The notes below the pieces were generated by a model that searched no databases, was not told the DNA's origin, and saw only the letters and a program-made list of their open reading frames with translations. Shown here one piece after another: positions 1 to 6,298 of a stretch of DNA of 8,656 nt. Position 1 is the first letter of the stretch; each line of letters opens with the position of its first letter. The translations under genes and the position numbers were made by a program. The stretch covers positions 1-8,656 of the forward strand of contig JALOAB010000084.1 of NCBI GenBank assembly GCA_023229045.1. The letters run 5' to 3'. Source of the stretch: Fidelibacterota bacterium (GTDB lineage Bacteria; Fidelibacterota; UBA2242).

Positions 1-509
1 TCGAAAAAGAGGCGTCGGGTAGCCAGTAGGTGGCTACGCTGTTCAACTAATTTTATCAGATCGCGACTTAAATCCTGACGCTGGTTGGAATCAGTGACTC
101 GGCTATATTGAGCGAGAGTGTGATTTATTTGGTCGGAAAGAAACTCAAAATAATTATGATAAACTTCACCCAGGGTGTTTTTTTGTGAGGCTAATTTCTC
201 AAACGTCCGGATCATTTCGTTATTGAGCTCAGCCTTTTGGGCAGTCAGACGGGAAAGTTTACGTTTCTCGTTCCAGTTTGGATTTTCACGGGCGCTAAGT
301 GTATTAACATGAGCGTTGATATTGACAATTTTGCTGTTTAACTGTTCGGCCTGTCGCTCGAGATTTGTGAATTTTTCTACTTCTTTATTATAAAATGATT
401 GGTAATAAGCCAGGCTGTCGATCGGCGCTGATGATAGTATTTTAGTCACTACTATACTAACGACCAACAGACGGCAAAATAAAGATTTCAGACTTTTAGT
501 GCTATTCAT
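1..509 (-). CDS. Exported coiled-coil protein of unknown function (C-terminus beyond window)
   Basis: This is an open frame read from the ATG at 509-507 to the window edge, giving 169 residues with no stop. The first 30 residues look like a signal peptide: K5, K8 and R13, a hydrophobic stretch at about 14-25 interrupted by K23, then a small-residue SSA-P cleavage-like site near 28. There is no lipobox. From about residue 40 to the edge the protein is strongly helical and rich in E, K, Q, N and L, with heptad-like hydrophobic spacing broken around NPNW at 76-79, so a periplasmic coiled coil is likely. The start overlaps the stop of the upstream sigma54 regulator by 8 nt (ATGAATAG), and no clear ribosome-binding site precedes it, which suggests translational coupling. 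I do not recognise the family. Its place after a kinase/regulator pair suggests a signalling accessory or an envelope-stress component, but that is inference. Confidence 0.72.
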   Translation of the reverse strand, partial: MNSTKSLKSLFCRLLVVSIVVTKILSSAPIDSLAYYQSFYNKEVEKFTNLERQAEQLNSKIVNINAHVNTLSARENPNWNEKRKLSRLTAQKAELNNEMIRTFEKLASQKNTLGEVYHNYFEFLSDQINHTLAQYSRVTDSNQRQDLSRDLIKLVEQRSHLLATRRLFF

Positions 510-1863
510 ATTCTGCGGGAGTGATACCGTATTTTTCCAGTTTATAATAAAGAGTGCTGGCTTTGATTTTGAGCTGGTTCGCGGCGCGCTGTTTAACGCC
601 GTGCTGATCGCGCATAGCTTTTACTATCATCGCCCGCTCGATTTGTCCGAGCTGATTCGCAAGATCACCAGTCGGTTTTGCCAGGCTGGAATTTTCGGGC
701 AGGTCGCTGAAATTGAACGAGCTTTCCGTAAAAACATCTTCTTCGACAAAGACCAGCGCCCGCTCGATGAAATTTTCCAGTTCGCGCACATTGCCCGGCC
801 AGGCGTAGGCGCATAAACGATCCATTACTCCATTTTCGATTTGAGGCTTGCGACGCTTCATGCGCGCCACTCGTAAACCAAGCAGATAATCGACTAAAAG
901 CGGAATGTCCTCGCGCCGTTCACGCAGAGGCGGAATCGCCAGCGGAATGACATTGATCCGGTAATAAAGATCAGAGCGGAAAGTGCCTTCTTTAATTTTG
1001 GCTTCCAGGTTTTTATTGGTGGCGCAGATCAGGCGAAAATCGCTGGTGATATTCTTTTCACCGCCGACGCGCTGGAATTGCTTAGTTTGCAGAACGCGCA
1101 GAATTTTGACTTGCAGACCGGCTGACATATCACCGATTTCATCCAGGAAGAGGGTGCCATCGTGACTCTGTTCGAATTTACCGCAATGGGTTTTGTGCGC
1201 GCCGGTGAAGGCGCCTTTTTCGTGACCAAAGAGTTCACTCTCCAGAATCGTTTCGGTCAGCGCTCCGCAGTTGACGGCTAAGAATGGTCCGTTTTGCCGC
1301 GAACTGTTTTTGTGAATTAAACGCGCGACCAACTCCTTGCCGACACCGCTTTCACCGGTAATCAGGATCGGGCTATCACTGGGAGCGATTTTAGAAATCA
1401 TCTGGCGAATATTCCCGATGGCGGGTGAGACGCCAATCAATGTGAGGGAGTAGGACTCTTCAGACAGCGGCTTGCGGCGCGCTTGCCAGCGATGAAAGAG
1501 CGTTTCGACCTTCTGGCGTAATTCAGCCAGCGCGAAGGGTTTTGTAATGAAATCCTCCGCTCCGAATTTCATCGCATCCACCGCGATGTCGACGGTTGCA
1601 AAAGCCGTGATCAGGATTATGGCGGTTTCACTCGCCAGGCTGTGAATATTTTTCATTAGTGCGAGACCATCGAGACCGGGCATTTTTATGTCGGTAATGA
1701 CCAGGTTGTATTGATGTTTTTGGATAAGATTCCAACCTTCCTGACCGTCGCAAGCCGACGCGACGGTGTAGCCTTCCTTGGTCAGCGAGGCTAACAGTCC
1801 TTCGCGCATGGACTGGTTATCTTCGACGATCAGGATGTGGTAATTTGATTTTAGCGAATTCAT
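502..1863 (-). CDS. NtrC-family sigma54-dependent response regulator
   Basis: This 453-residue protein has the full three-domain layout of the NtrC/AtoC/ZraR family. The receiver domain (about 8-123) has acidic residues E14-D15, phospho-acceptor D58 in TDIKMP, T86 and K108 (KPF). The AAA+ domain (about 142-370) has Walker A GESGVGKE at 170-177, the sigma54-contacting loop GAFTGA at 217-222, Walker B GTLFLDEIGD at about 236-245, the LRERREDIP segment and the WPGNVRELENF sensor II motif. A Fis-like helix-turn-helix ends the protein (about 422-446, ASTLYYKLEKYGI). When phosphorylated by the kinase encoded upstream it should bind enhancer sites and use ATP hydrolysis to open sigma54-RNA polymerase promoters. 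The start follows a GGAG site 5 nt away that lies inside the kinase's last codons. No catalytic residue is missing. The target genes cannot be read from this window. Confidence 0.95.
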   Translation of the reverse strand: MNSLKSNYHILIVEDNQSMREGLLASLTKEGYTVASACDGQEGWNLIQKHQYNLVITDIKMPGLDGLALMKNIHSLASETAIILITAFATVDIAVDAMKFGAEDFITKPFALAELRQKVETLFHRWQARRKPLSEESYSLTLIGVSPAIGNIRQMISKIAPSDSPILITGESGVGKELVARLIHKNSSRQNGPFLAVNCGALTETILESELFGHEKGAFTGAHKTHCGKFEQSHDGTLFLDEIGDMSAGLQVKILRVLQTKQFQRVGGEKNITSDFRLICATNKNLEAKIKEGTFRSDLYYRINVIPLAIPPLRERREDIPLLVDYLLGLRVARMKRRKPQIENGVMDRLCAYAWPGNVRELENFIERALVFVEEDVFTESSFNFSDLPENSSLAKPTGDLANQLGQIERAMIVKAMRDQHGVKQRAANQLKIKASTLYYKLEKYGITPAEYE

Positions 1864-1865
1864 AT

Positions 1866-3293
1866 TTACTCCGGTAGAATTATGACAAATTCCGTGCCGT
1901 CCGCATCGGAATGGTCTAAATCGATGCGACCACCGTGCTGTTCAATCAGAGATTTGGCAATGGCCAGACCCAGACCGACTCCATCCGGTTTGGTGCTGAA
2001 AAAAGCCTCAAAAATCTGAGACTGAATTTCGACTGGAATAGGAGTTCCCGGATTGAAAATCCGCACCTCGATACCGTTTAATTTCTGCAATAGTTCGATG
2101 TTGACTTGTGGATTCTGCGGCGCGGCTTCCAGACCATTACGGAGCAGATTATACAGACAGTGTCGGATTTTGCCGGGATTGATTCGAGCCTGCGCCTGAC
2201 CGCTGATATTGATTTTTGCGGACGGAAATTCGCGTTTCAGGTCTGCCGCCGCTTCATTCAATAATTTGTTCAGATCGCTTACGACCAAATTGGCCGATAG
2301 GGGACGAGCGTAAGTCAGAAATGATTCCACGATTTGCGATAAGCGTTCGATTTCCCGGGCGATGGCGGTCGTGTATTTTATGGCTGTCGCGGAATTGCCG
2401 GTTTCTTCCAGCAGGAGTTCGGCGTTGATTTTCATGCCGCCCAGTGGATTGCGGATTTCATGCGCGACCGAAGCCAGAAATTGCTTGTTTTCCTTCTCAC
2501 GCTGAAGCAGAGCGGAATGCATTTTTTGCATGGTAGCGCCGAGTAATCCGATTTCGTCTTTGCGATTTCGCAACGCCGGCAGATCGTTGCGTCCCTGACC
2601 GATCGCGATCGCGTAATCGGTCAACTTTTCGAGCGGGTGGGTTAAAGTGCGCGCCAGAAGCAAAACCAAACCGATACAGATTACGAGGATGACAGCGATG
2701 ACCGAGAAAATTTGGTTGCGTAATTTTCGGGTGCTTTCCAAAAATCCGGCGCTGGCATCCAGTCCGACAACGCATGATTTACCGTTTTCTAACCGCAGAG
2801 CGGTGAATGCCGATTTGTAATAATTTCCGGCGCGGTCGGCAAACAGCGGAGTAGAGAGCGCCAAGTCGTCGGCGGCGTTGGCAATTTCATGGGCGTGAAC
2901 CAGAGTCGACTTAAGCGCGCTTTCCTGATTGCCGGCGATGACAATAATCAAACCGGTCGAATCGATCAGGTAGATTGCCTGAACCGAATAAAGCTCCAGT
3001 TGGCGGGATAGCGCCTTTTTCAGCGAATCTTTGAGCGAATGGAGTTCCGGATATTCGATTATCAGATTCAGCAGGCTCGGATCGATCTGCATTTTTATCA
3101 GATTAATGTTTTGCCGGAGCTGCTCGGTCAGTTGATTTTCGAGTCCCTGACGCGTTTGCCAGTAAATCGGATATGAAATTGCGACGGTCACGAAAATAAT
3201 CAGCAAACCGATGAACAAAACCATTTTCCAGGACAGTTTAAAGGACAATATCTCGCCCCGGCGAGTTATTTTTCCTTTAAAATTATCGAACAT
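1866..3293 (-). CDS. Membrane sensor histidine kinase (HAMP-HisKA-HATPase)
   Basis: This 475-residue kinase is the likely partner of the downstream regulator. A basic N-terminus leads into membrane segment 1 (about 24-44). An extracytoplasmic sensor of about 150 residues follows (46-192), whose IYLIDSTG strand at 107-114 and later VVGLDASAGFL at 175-185 resemble a Cache-like fold. Membrane segment 2 is at about 195-215, followed by a HAMP linker (about 215-268). The HisKA motif is SVAHEIRNPLGG with phospho-acceptor H278. The ATPase domain has an N-box NLLRNGLEA (N382, N386) and a glycine-rich G2 box VGLGLAIAKS (439-448). The G1 region reads IFNPGTPIP, so N414 stands where Asp is usual in DxGxG. 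The HEIRNPL motif is typical of NtrB/AtoS-like kinases that act on NtrC-type regulators. The signal is unknown. The ATG at 3293 has only a weak ribosome-binding site; an in-frame CTG 12 nt upstream, preceded by AGGA, is an alternative start. Confidence 0.93.
   Translation of the reverse strand: MFDNFKGKITRRGEILSFKLSWKMVLFIGLLIIFVTVAISYPIYWQTRQGLENQLTEQLRQNINLIKMQIDPSLLNLIIEYPELHSLKDSLKKALSRQLELYSVQAIYLIDSTGLIIVIAGNQESALKSTLVHAHEIANAADDLALSTPLFADRAGNYYKSAFTALRLENGKSCVVGLDASAGFLESTRKLRNQIFSVIAVILVICIGLVLLLARTLTHPLEKLTDYAIAIGQGRNDLPALRNRKDEIGLLGATMQKMHSALLQREKENKQFLASVAHEIRNPLGGMKINAELLLEETGNSATAIKYTTAIAREIERLSQIVESFLTYARPLSANLVVSDLNKLLNEAAADLKREFPSAKINISGQAQARINPGKIRHCLYNLLRNGLEAAPQNPQVNIELLQKLNGIEVRIFNPGTPIPVEIQSQIFEAFFSTKPDGVGLGLAIAKSLIEQHGGRIDLDHSDADGTEFVIILPE
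1869..1872 (-). promoter_or_regulatory. Ribosome-binding site of the sigma54 regulator, inside the kinase gene end
   Basis: The minus strand reads GGAG, then TAAAT, then ATG at 1863-1861. The GGAG covers the last sense codons of the kinase and abuts its TAA stop, so the two genes are tightly coupled. This spacing of 5 nt supports the chosen regulator start. Confidence 0.7.
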
Positions 3294-3370
3294 TAATCGG
3301 CTCAGAAATATTTTTCCTAATTCTCAAACTGTCTCAGCCAGATAAATCATCACGAATATTCACCGTTAAA

Positions 3371-3379
3371 TTTATAACA
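3371..3379 (-). promoter_or_regulatory. Possible extended -10 promoter for the kinase/regulator operon
   Basis: The minus strand reads TGTTATAAA, which fits an extended -10 element (TGnTATAAT, one mismatch). It lies about 78 nt upstream of the kinase ATG in the divergent intergenic region. There is no convincing -35 box at 17 nt (CAGTTT), so the call rests on the extended -10 alone and on there being no other place for an operon promoter. Confidence 0.35.
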
Positions 3380-3406
3380 TTTAGCGAATAACCAAACTGT
3401 AAATAA

Positions 3407-3435
3407 CTGACACGCTTTGCCTTGATACTTATAGT
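3407..3435 (+). promoter_or_regulatory. Sigma70-type promoter of the LKR/SDH operon
   Basis: CTGACA at 3407-3412 and TATAGT at 3430-3435 each match the sigma70 consensus at five of six positions, with an optimal 17-nt spacer. Transcription would begin near 3442 and leave a leader of about 63 nt. That leader is too short for a lysine riboswitch, and I see no such structure in it. A second, weaker pair (TTGATA 3422-3427 with TATCTT 3446-3451, spacer 18) overlaps this one. Confidence 0.55.
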
Positions 3436-3504
3436 TATGCAAGAATATCTTCTCTTTTTCCGGTATAAAACTTAAATTAATTAAGTAAAAATGGAGAGTG
3501 TTCG

Positions 3505-4815
3505 ATGATTTTCGGTATACGGCGTGAGGATAAAAATGAATGGGAAGCCCGCGTGCCTCTGACGCCAAGCCAGGTAGAAGCCCTGACCGGAAATTATCCC
3601 GTTAAATTTATCGTGCAACCTTCACCGATCCGGGCCTTTCCGGATGAAGATTATTTGCAAGCCGGGGCGCAGATCAGCGAAGACCTGGACTCCTGCGATG
3701 TCATTCTGGCAGTCAAAGAGATACCGTCAGAGTTATTGCTTCCGGGCAAAATTTATCTCTTCTTTTCACATACCGTGAAGGGGCAGGAATATAACCAGCC
3801 GATGTTGAAACGTCTGGTTGAACTGCGCGCCACTTTAATCGACTATGAGAGAATAGTAGATGACGCCGGCAAACGCCTGGTGTTTTTCGGACGATATGCC
3901 GGAATCGCCGGGATGATCGACACCTTATGGGCGCTCGGTCAGCGTTTAAAACTGGAAGGCTATCAGATGCCGCTGGCGGAAGTGAAACAGGCTTGGCGTT
4001 ACTCCGACTTGGAAAACGCCAAAGAATCAATCCGCGCAGTCGGTGAGCAGATTCGGAATAATGAATTGCCGGCCAACGTGACACCTTTGGTTGTCGGTTT
4101 TACCGGTTATGGCAATGTTTCAGGCGGCGCGCAGGAAATTTTCGATCTTCTGCCGTGCTGTGAATTAAGACCGAGCGATCTGGCGCAATTTTATAAATCG
4201 GCTGATTTTTCGAATAATTTTCTGTATAAAGTCGTTTTTAAGGAAGGCGATATGTTCCAGGTTAAGGATCGCCGCAGGAAATTTGACCTGCAGGAATATT
4301 TCCGTCAGCCTGAAAATTATGAGTCCCGGTTTGAAGAATATATCCCGTATCTAACCGTCCTGGTCAACGCTATTTACTGGGACAACCGCTACCCGAAATT
4401 GGTCACTCGTAAATTTTTGAAATCCGCCTATCAACGCGGTCAGCCGGATTTCCTGAAAGTAATCGGCGATATAACCTGCGACATCGAAGGCTCGATTGAA
4501 TGTAATTTGGCTACTACCACGCCGGGTGATCCGGTCTATGTTTACGATCCGCTGGCGGAAACAATTCAGATGGGATTCGCCGGCAAAGGACCGGTAATCC
4601 TGGCGGTTGACAACCTGCCGTCCGAATTGCCACGCGATTCTTCAACGATGTTTGGTGCGGTTTTGAGTGAAATTATCCCGCGTTTGGCTGTAACCGATTT
4701 TTCGCAACCGTTCACCTCTTTAAACCTGCCGCCGGAATTAAAAAGAGCCACGATTCTTCATAAAGGAAAATTCACGCCGGATTATCAGTATATGACCGAA
4801 TATATCCGCGAATAA
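3505..4815 (+). CDS. Lysine-ketoglutarate reductase (saccharopine-forming), stand-alone LKR half of AASS
   Basis: This 436-residue protein is co-linear with the N-terminal half of the bifunctional animal/plant enzyme AASS (LKR/SDH). LKR condenses L-lysine with 2-oxoglutarate, using a reduced nicotinamide nucleotide, to give saccharopine; it is likely cytosolic. Recognisable blocks, compared from memory with human AASS, are RREDKNEWEARVPL (6-18), LFFSHTVKGQE (85-95), IDYERIVDD (112-120), FGRYAGIAGMI (128-138), the Rossmann loop FTGYGNVSGGAQ (199-210), YWDNRYP (291-297), DIEGSIE (326-332) and DNLPSELP (369-376). K71 and H89 sit where the related yeast Lys1 has its Lys/His acid-base pair (inference). 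The length exceeds Lys1 (about 370) and includes the C-terminal region seen in AASS, so it is LKR-type and not Lys1 or alanine dehydrogenase. ATG follows GGAG with 8-nt spacing. It is first in an operon with the dehydrogenase half, 45 nt upstream of it. Confidence 0.9.
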   Translation: MIFGIRREDKNEWEARVPLTPSQVEALTGNYPVKFIVQPSPIRAFPDEDYLQAGAQISEDLDSCDVILAVKEIPSELLLPGKIYLFFSHTVKGQEYNQPMLKRLVELRATLIDYERIVDDAGKRLVFFGRYAGIAGMIDTLWALGQRLKLEGYQMPLAEVKQAWRYSDLENAKESIRAVGEQIRNNELPANVTPLVVGFTGYGNVSGGAQEIFDLLPCCELRPSDLAQFYKSADFSNNFLYKVVFKEGDMFQVKDRRRKFDLQEYFRQPENYESRFEEYIPYLTVLVNAIYWDNRYPKLVTRKFLKSAYQRGQPDFLKVIGDITCDIEGSIECNLATTTPGDPVYVYDPLAETIQMGFAGKGPVILAVDNLPSELPRDSSTMFGAVLSEIIPRLAVTDFSQPFTSLNLPPELKRATILHKGKFTPDYQYMTEYIRE

Positions 4816-4849
4816 TAATCGCTTGAAAAGTGTTTTTTCATCTATCAAT

Positions 4850-4855
4850 AAGGAG
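4850..4855 (+). promoter_or_regulatory. Strong ribosome-binding site of saccharopine dehydrogenase
   Basis: AAGGAG sits 5 nt before the ATG at 4861 and fixes the start. The 45-nt gap after the reductase gene holds no promoter or convincing terminator; only a weak A/T hairpin (GAAAA...TTTTC near 4825-4839) is visible. This supports one transcript with independent initiation of the second gene. Confidence 0.75.
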
Positions 4856-4860
4856 ATAAT

Positions 4861-6180
4861 ATGAAAAAAGTTTTAGTATTGGGCGCCGGTTTAGTGTCCC
4901 GACCGCTGGTTCGGTATCTGCTCGAAGTTCCTGATTGCGAAGTCACAGTCGCGACCCGTACAGTCAGTAAAGCCGATAAACTAATCGCAGGTCATCCGCA
5001 CGGCAGAGCCGTCGCGCTCAATGTCGAAAATGAGGCGGAACTGCGTCACTTGGTCAGCCAATGTGATCTGGCGATCAGTCTACTACCATACATTCATCAT
5101 GTCAAAGTCGCCAACCTTTGTGTCGAACTTAAAAAACACATGGTAACGACCTCCTACATCAGCCCGGCGATGAAAGCTCTGGAAAAATCAGCCCGGACCG
5201 CCGGTATTCTGATCCTCAACGAAATCGGCGTCGATCCCGGAATCGATCATATGTCGGCAATGCGCATAATTCATTCCGTCGAGAAAATAGGGGGGAAGGT
5301 TGTTAGTTTCAAATCCTACTGCGGCGGTCTGCCGGCGCCGGAAGCCAACACCAATCCGTTTGGATACAAATTCAGCTGGAGTCCGCGCGGAGTTCTGATG
5401 GCGGGACGCAATGATGCAAAATATCTCGAAGACGGAAAAATCATTGAGGTTCCCGGAAAAGAGCTTTTTAAAAACCGCTGGCCGTTAACGGTTGAAAATA
5501 TGCATTTTGAAACCTATCCCAATCGTAATTCTTTGCCCTATCTGGAAACCTATGGTTTGAAATCTGCGCGAACCATGTTTCGCGGTACGATCAGGAATGT
5601 CGGCTGGTGTGATACACTTTTCTGCATTGCCAAACTCGGGCTGTTAAGCGATGAAAAACGCGCCGACCTGGCGGGATCGACCTTTGATGGATTGATCCGA
5701 AAACTGGTATCTGCTAAAGCGGGCGAGAGCACGCCGCAAGCCTTGAGACGCTTTCTGGGAGCCGACGCCAATGATAAAGTCATCGCCGATCTGGAATGGC
5801 TGGGATTGACCAGCAACGAGGCTTTGCCGGAAACCGATCCGACCTTGCTGGACGTCATGACGACGCGTTTTCTAACAAAGATGCCTTACGGCGAAAACGA
5901 ACGCGATATGCTCGTTCTCTATCACGAGTTTATCGCCGAATATCCGGATAAAAAGGAAAAGATCACTTCGACCTTAATCGATTTTGGCATTCCGGGTGGA
6001 GATTCTTCGATGGCGCGCACTGTCAGTCTGCCCGCCGCGATTGCCACCCGTCTGATCTTAGAGGGGAAAATCAACCTCACCGGAGTGCTGGCGCCGGTTA
6101 TGCCGGAAATATATAATCCGGTACTAAGCGAGTTGGAAAGCCTCGACATTATCTGCCGCGAACGTACATTTACGCTTTAA
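4861..6180 (+). CDS. Saccharopine dehydrogenase (L-glutamate-forming), stand-alone SDH half of AASS / Lys9-like
   Basis: This 439-residue protein oxidises saccharopine to L-glutamate and alpha-aminoadipate semialdehyde, or runs the reverse in fungal-type lysine synthesis. It has an N-terminal Rossmann fold with VLGAGLVSRPL (6-16), then LLPYIHH (74-80), TTSYISPAM (96-104), DPGIDHMSAM (125-134), YCGGLPAPE (153-161), GYKFSWSPRGVL (168-179), YPNRNS (219-224) and RGT (241-243). These blocks and the near-full co-linearity match both the C-terminal half of AASS and fungal Lys9, compared from memory. The segment after the second strand, VTVATRTVSKA (28-38), looks more like Lys9, which uses NADP(H), than like human AASS. 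This dehydrogenase is distinct from the carboxynorspermidine and homospermidine enzymes, which lack this block pattern. The gene is second in the operon with the reductase, and a terminator follows 18 nt after its stop codon. Confidence 0.93.
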   Translation: MKKVLVLGAGLVSRPLVRYLLEVPDCEVTVATRTVSKADKLIAGHPHGRAVALNVENEAELRHLVSQCDLAISLLPYIHHVKVANLCVELKKHMVTTSYISPAMKALEKSARTAGILILNEIGVDPGIDHMSAMRIIHSVEKIGGKVVSFKSYCGGLPAPEANTNPFGYKFSWSPRGVLMAGRNDAKYLEDGKIIEVPGKELFKNRWPLTVENMHFETYPNRNSLPYLETYGLKSARTMFRGTIRNVGWCDTLFCIAKLGLLSDEKRADLAGSTFDGLIRKLVSAKAGESTPQALRRFLGADANDKVIADLEWLGLTSNEALPETDPTLLDVMTTRFLTKMPYGENERDMLVLYHEFIAEYPDKKEKITSTLIDFGIPGGDSSMARTVSLPAAIATRLILEGKINLTGVLAPVMPEIYNPVLSELESLDIICRERTFTL

Positions 6181-6198
6181 CCACTTAAAGAAAAAATC

Positions 6199-6234
6199 GG
6201 GGCTTCTGTTTTGCGGAAGCCTTTTTCTTTTTTG
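6199..6234 (+). terminator. Rho-independent terminator after the LKR/SDH operon
   Basis: GGCTTCTG (6201-6208) pairs with CGGAAGCC (6214-6221) through one T-G wobble, around a 5-nt TTTTG loop. The hairpin is followed by TTTTTCTTTTTTG. A run of A before the stem can extend pairing into the T tract. It lies 18 nt after the dehydrogenase stop codon and before the next promoter. Confidence 0.88.
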
Positions 6235-6246
6235 TAGAAAAAAACC

Positions 6247-6275
6247 TTGACTTTGGGTGTCGGCTCTGCTTTAAT
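6247..6275 (+). promoter_or_regulatory. Sigma70-type promoter of the YhaM-like exonuclease gene
   Basis: TTGACT (6247-6252) and TTTAAT (6270-6275) each match the consensus at five of six positions, with a 17-nt spacer. The predicted start of transcription is near 6282, about 17 nt before the ATG. The gene therefore has its own promoter just behind the terminator of the preceding operon. Confidence 0.68.
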
Positions 6276-6298
6276 TCTGGAAAAGAAAGAGGGAGTGT

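Noticed and set aside
499..816. 105-codon plus-strand ORF opposite the sigma54 regulator
   Set aside because: It lies antisense within a fully convincing NtrC-type gene with intact motifs, so it is a reading-frame shadow.
3408..3423. Sigma54-like element TGACAC...TTGCC upstream of LKR
   Set aside because: The distance between the GA and GC positions is 8 nt instead of the required 10 and the -24 GG is lost; it also overlaps a better sigma70-type promoter.
3442..3504. Possible lysine riboswitch in the LKR leader
   Set aside because: The leader is only about 63 nt, far shorter than an L-box aptamer, and shows no multi-helix structure.
3350..3568. 72-codon minus-strand ORF in the intergenic region, reaching into the LKR gene
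   Set aside because: It crosses the predicted LKR promoter and the LKR start, has no ribosome-binding site or recognisable motif, and its sequence looks like translated AT-rich non-coding DNA.
3713..4084. 123-codon minus-strand ORF opposite the LKR gene
   Set aside because: It is antisense to a well-matched enzyme and its Arg/Ser-rich composition is typical of a shadow frame.
6255..6270. GG-N10-GC sigma54-like spacing before the YhaM-like gene
   Set aside because: Only the two dinucleotides fit; the rest of the -24 box (TGGCAC) is absent, and the site lies inside a good TTGACT-N17-TTTAAT promoter.
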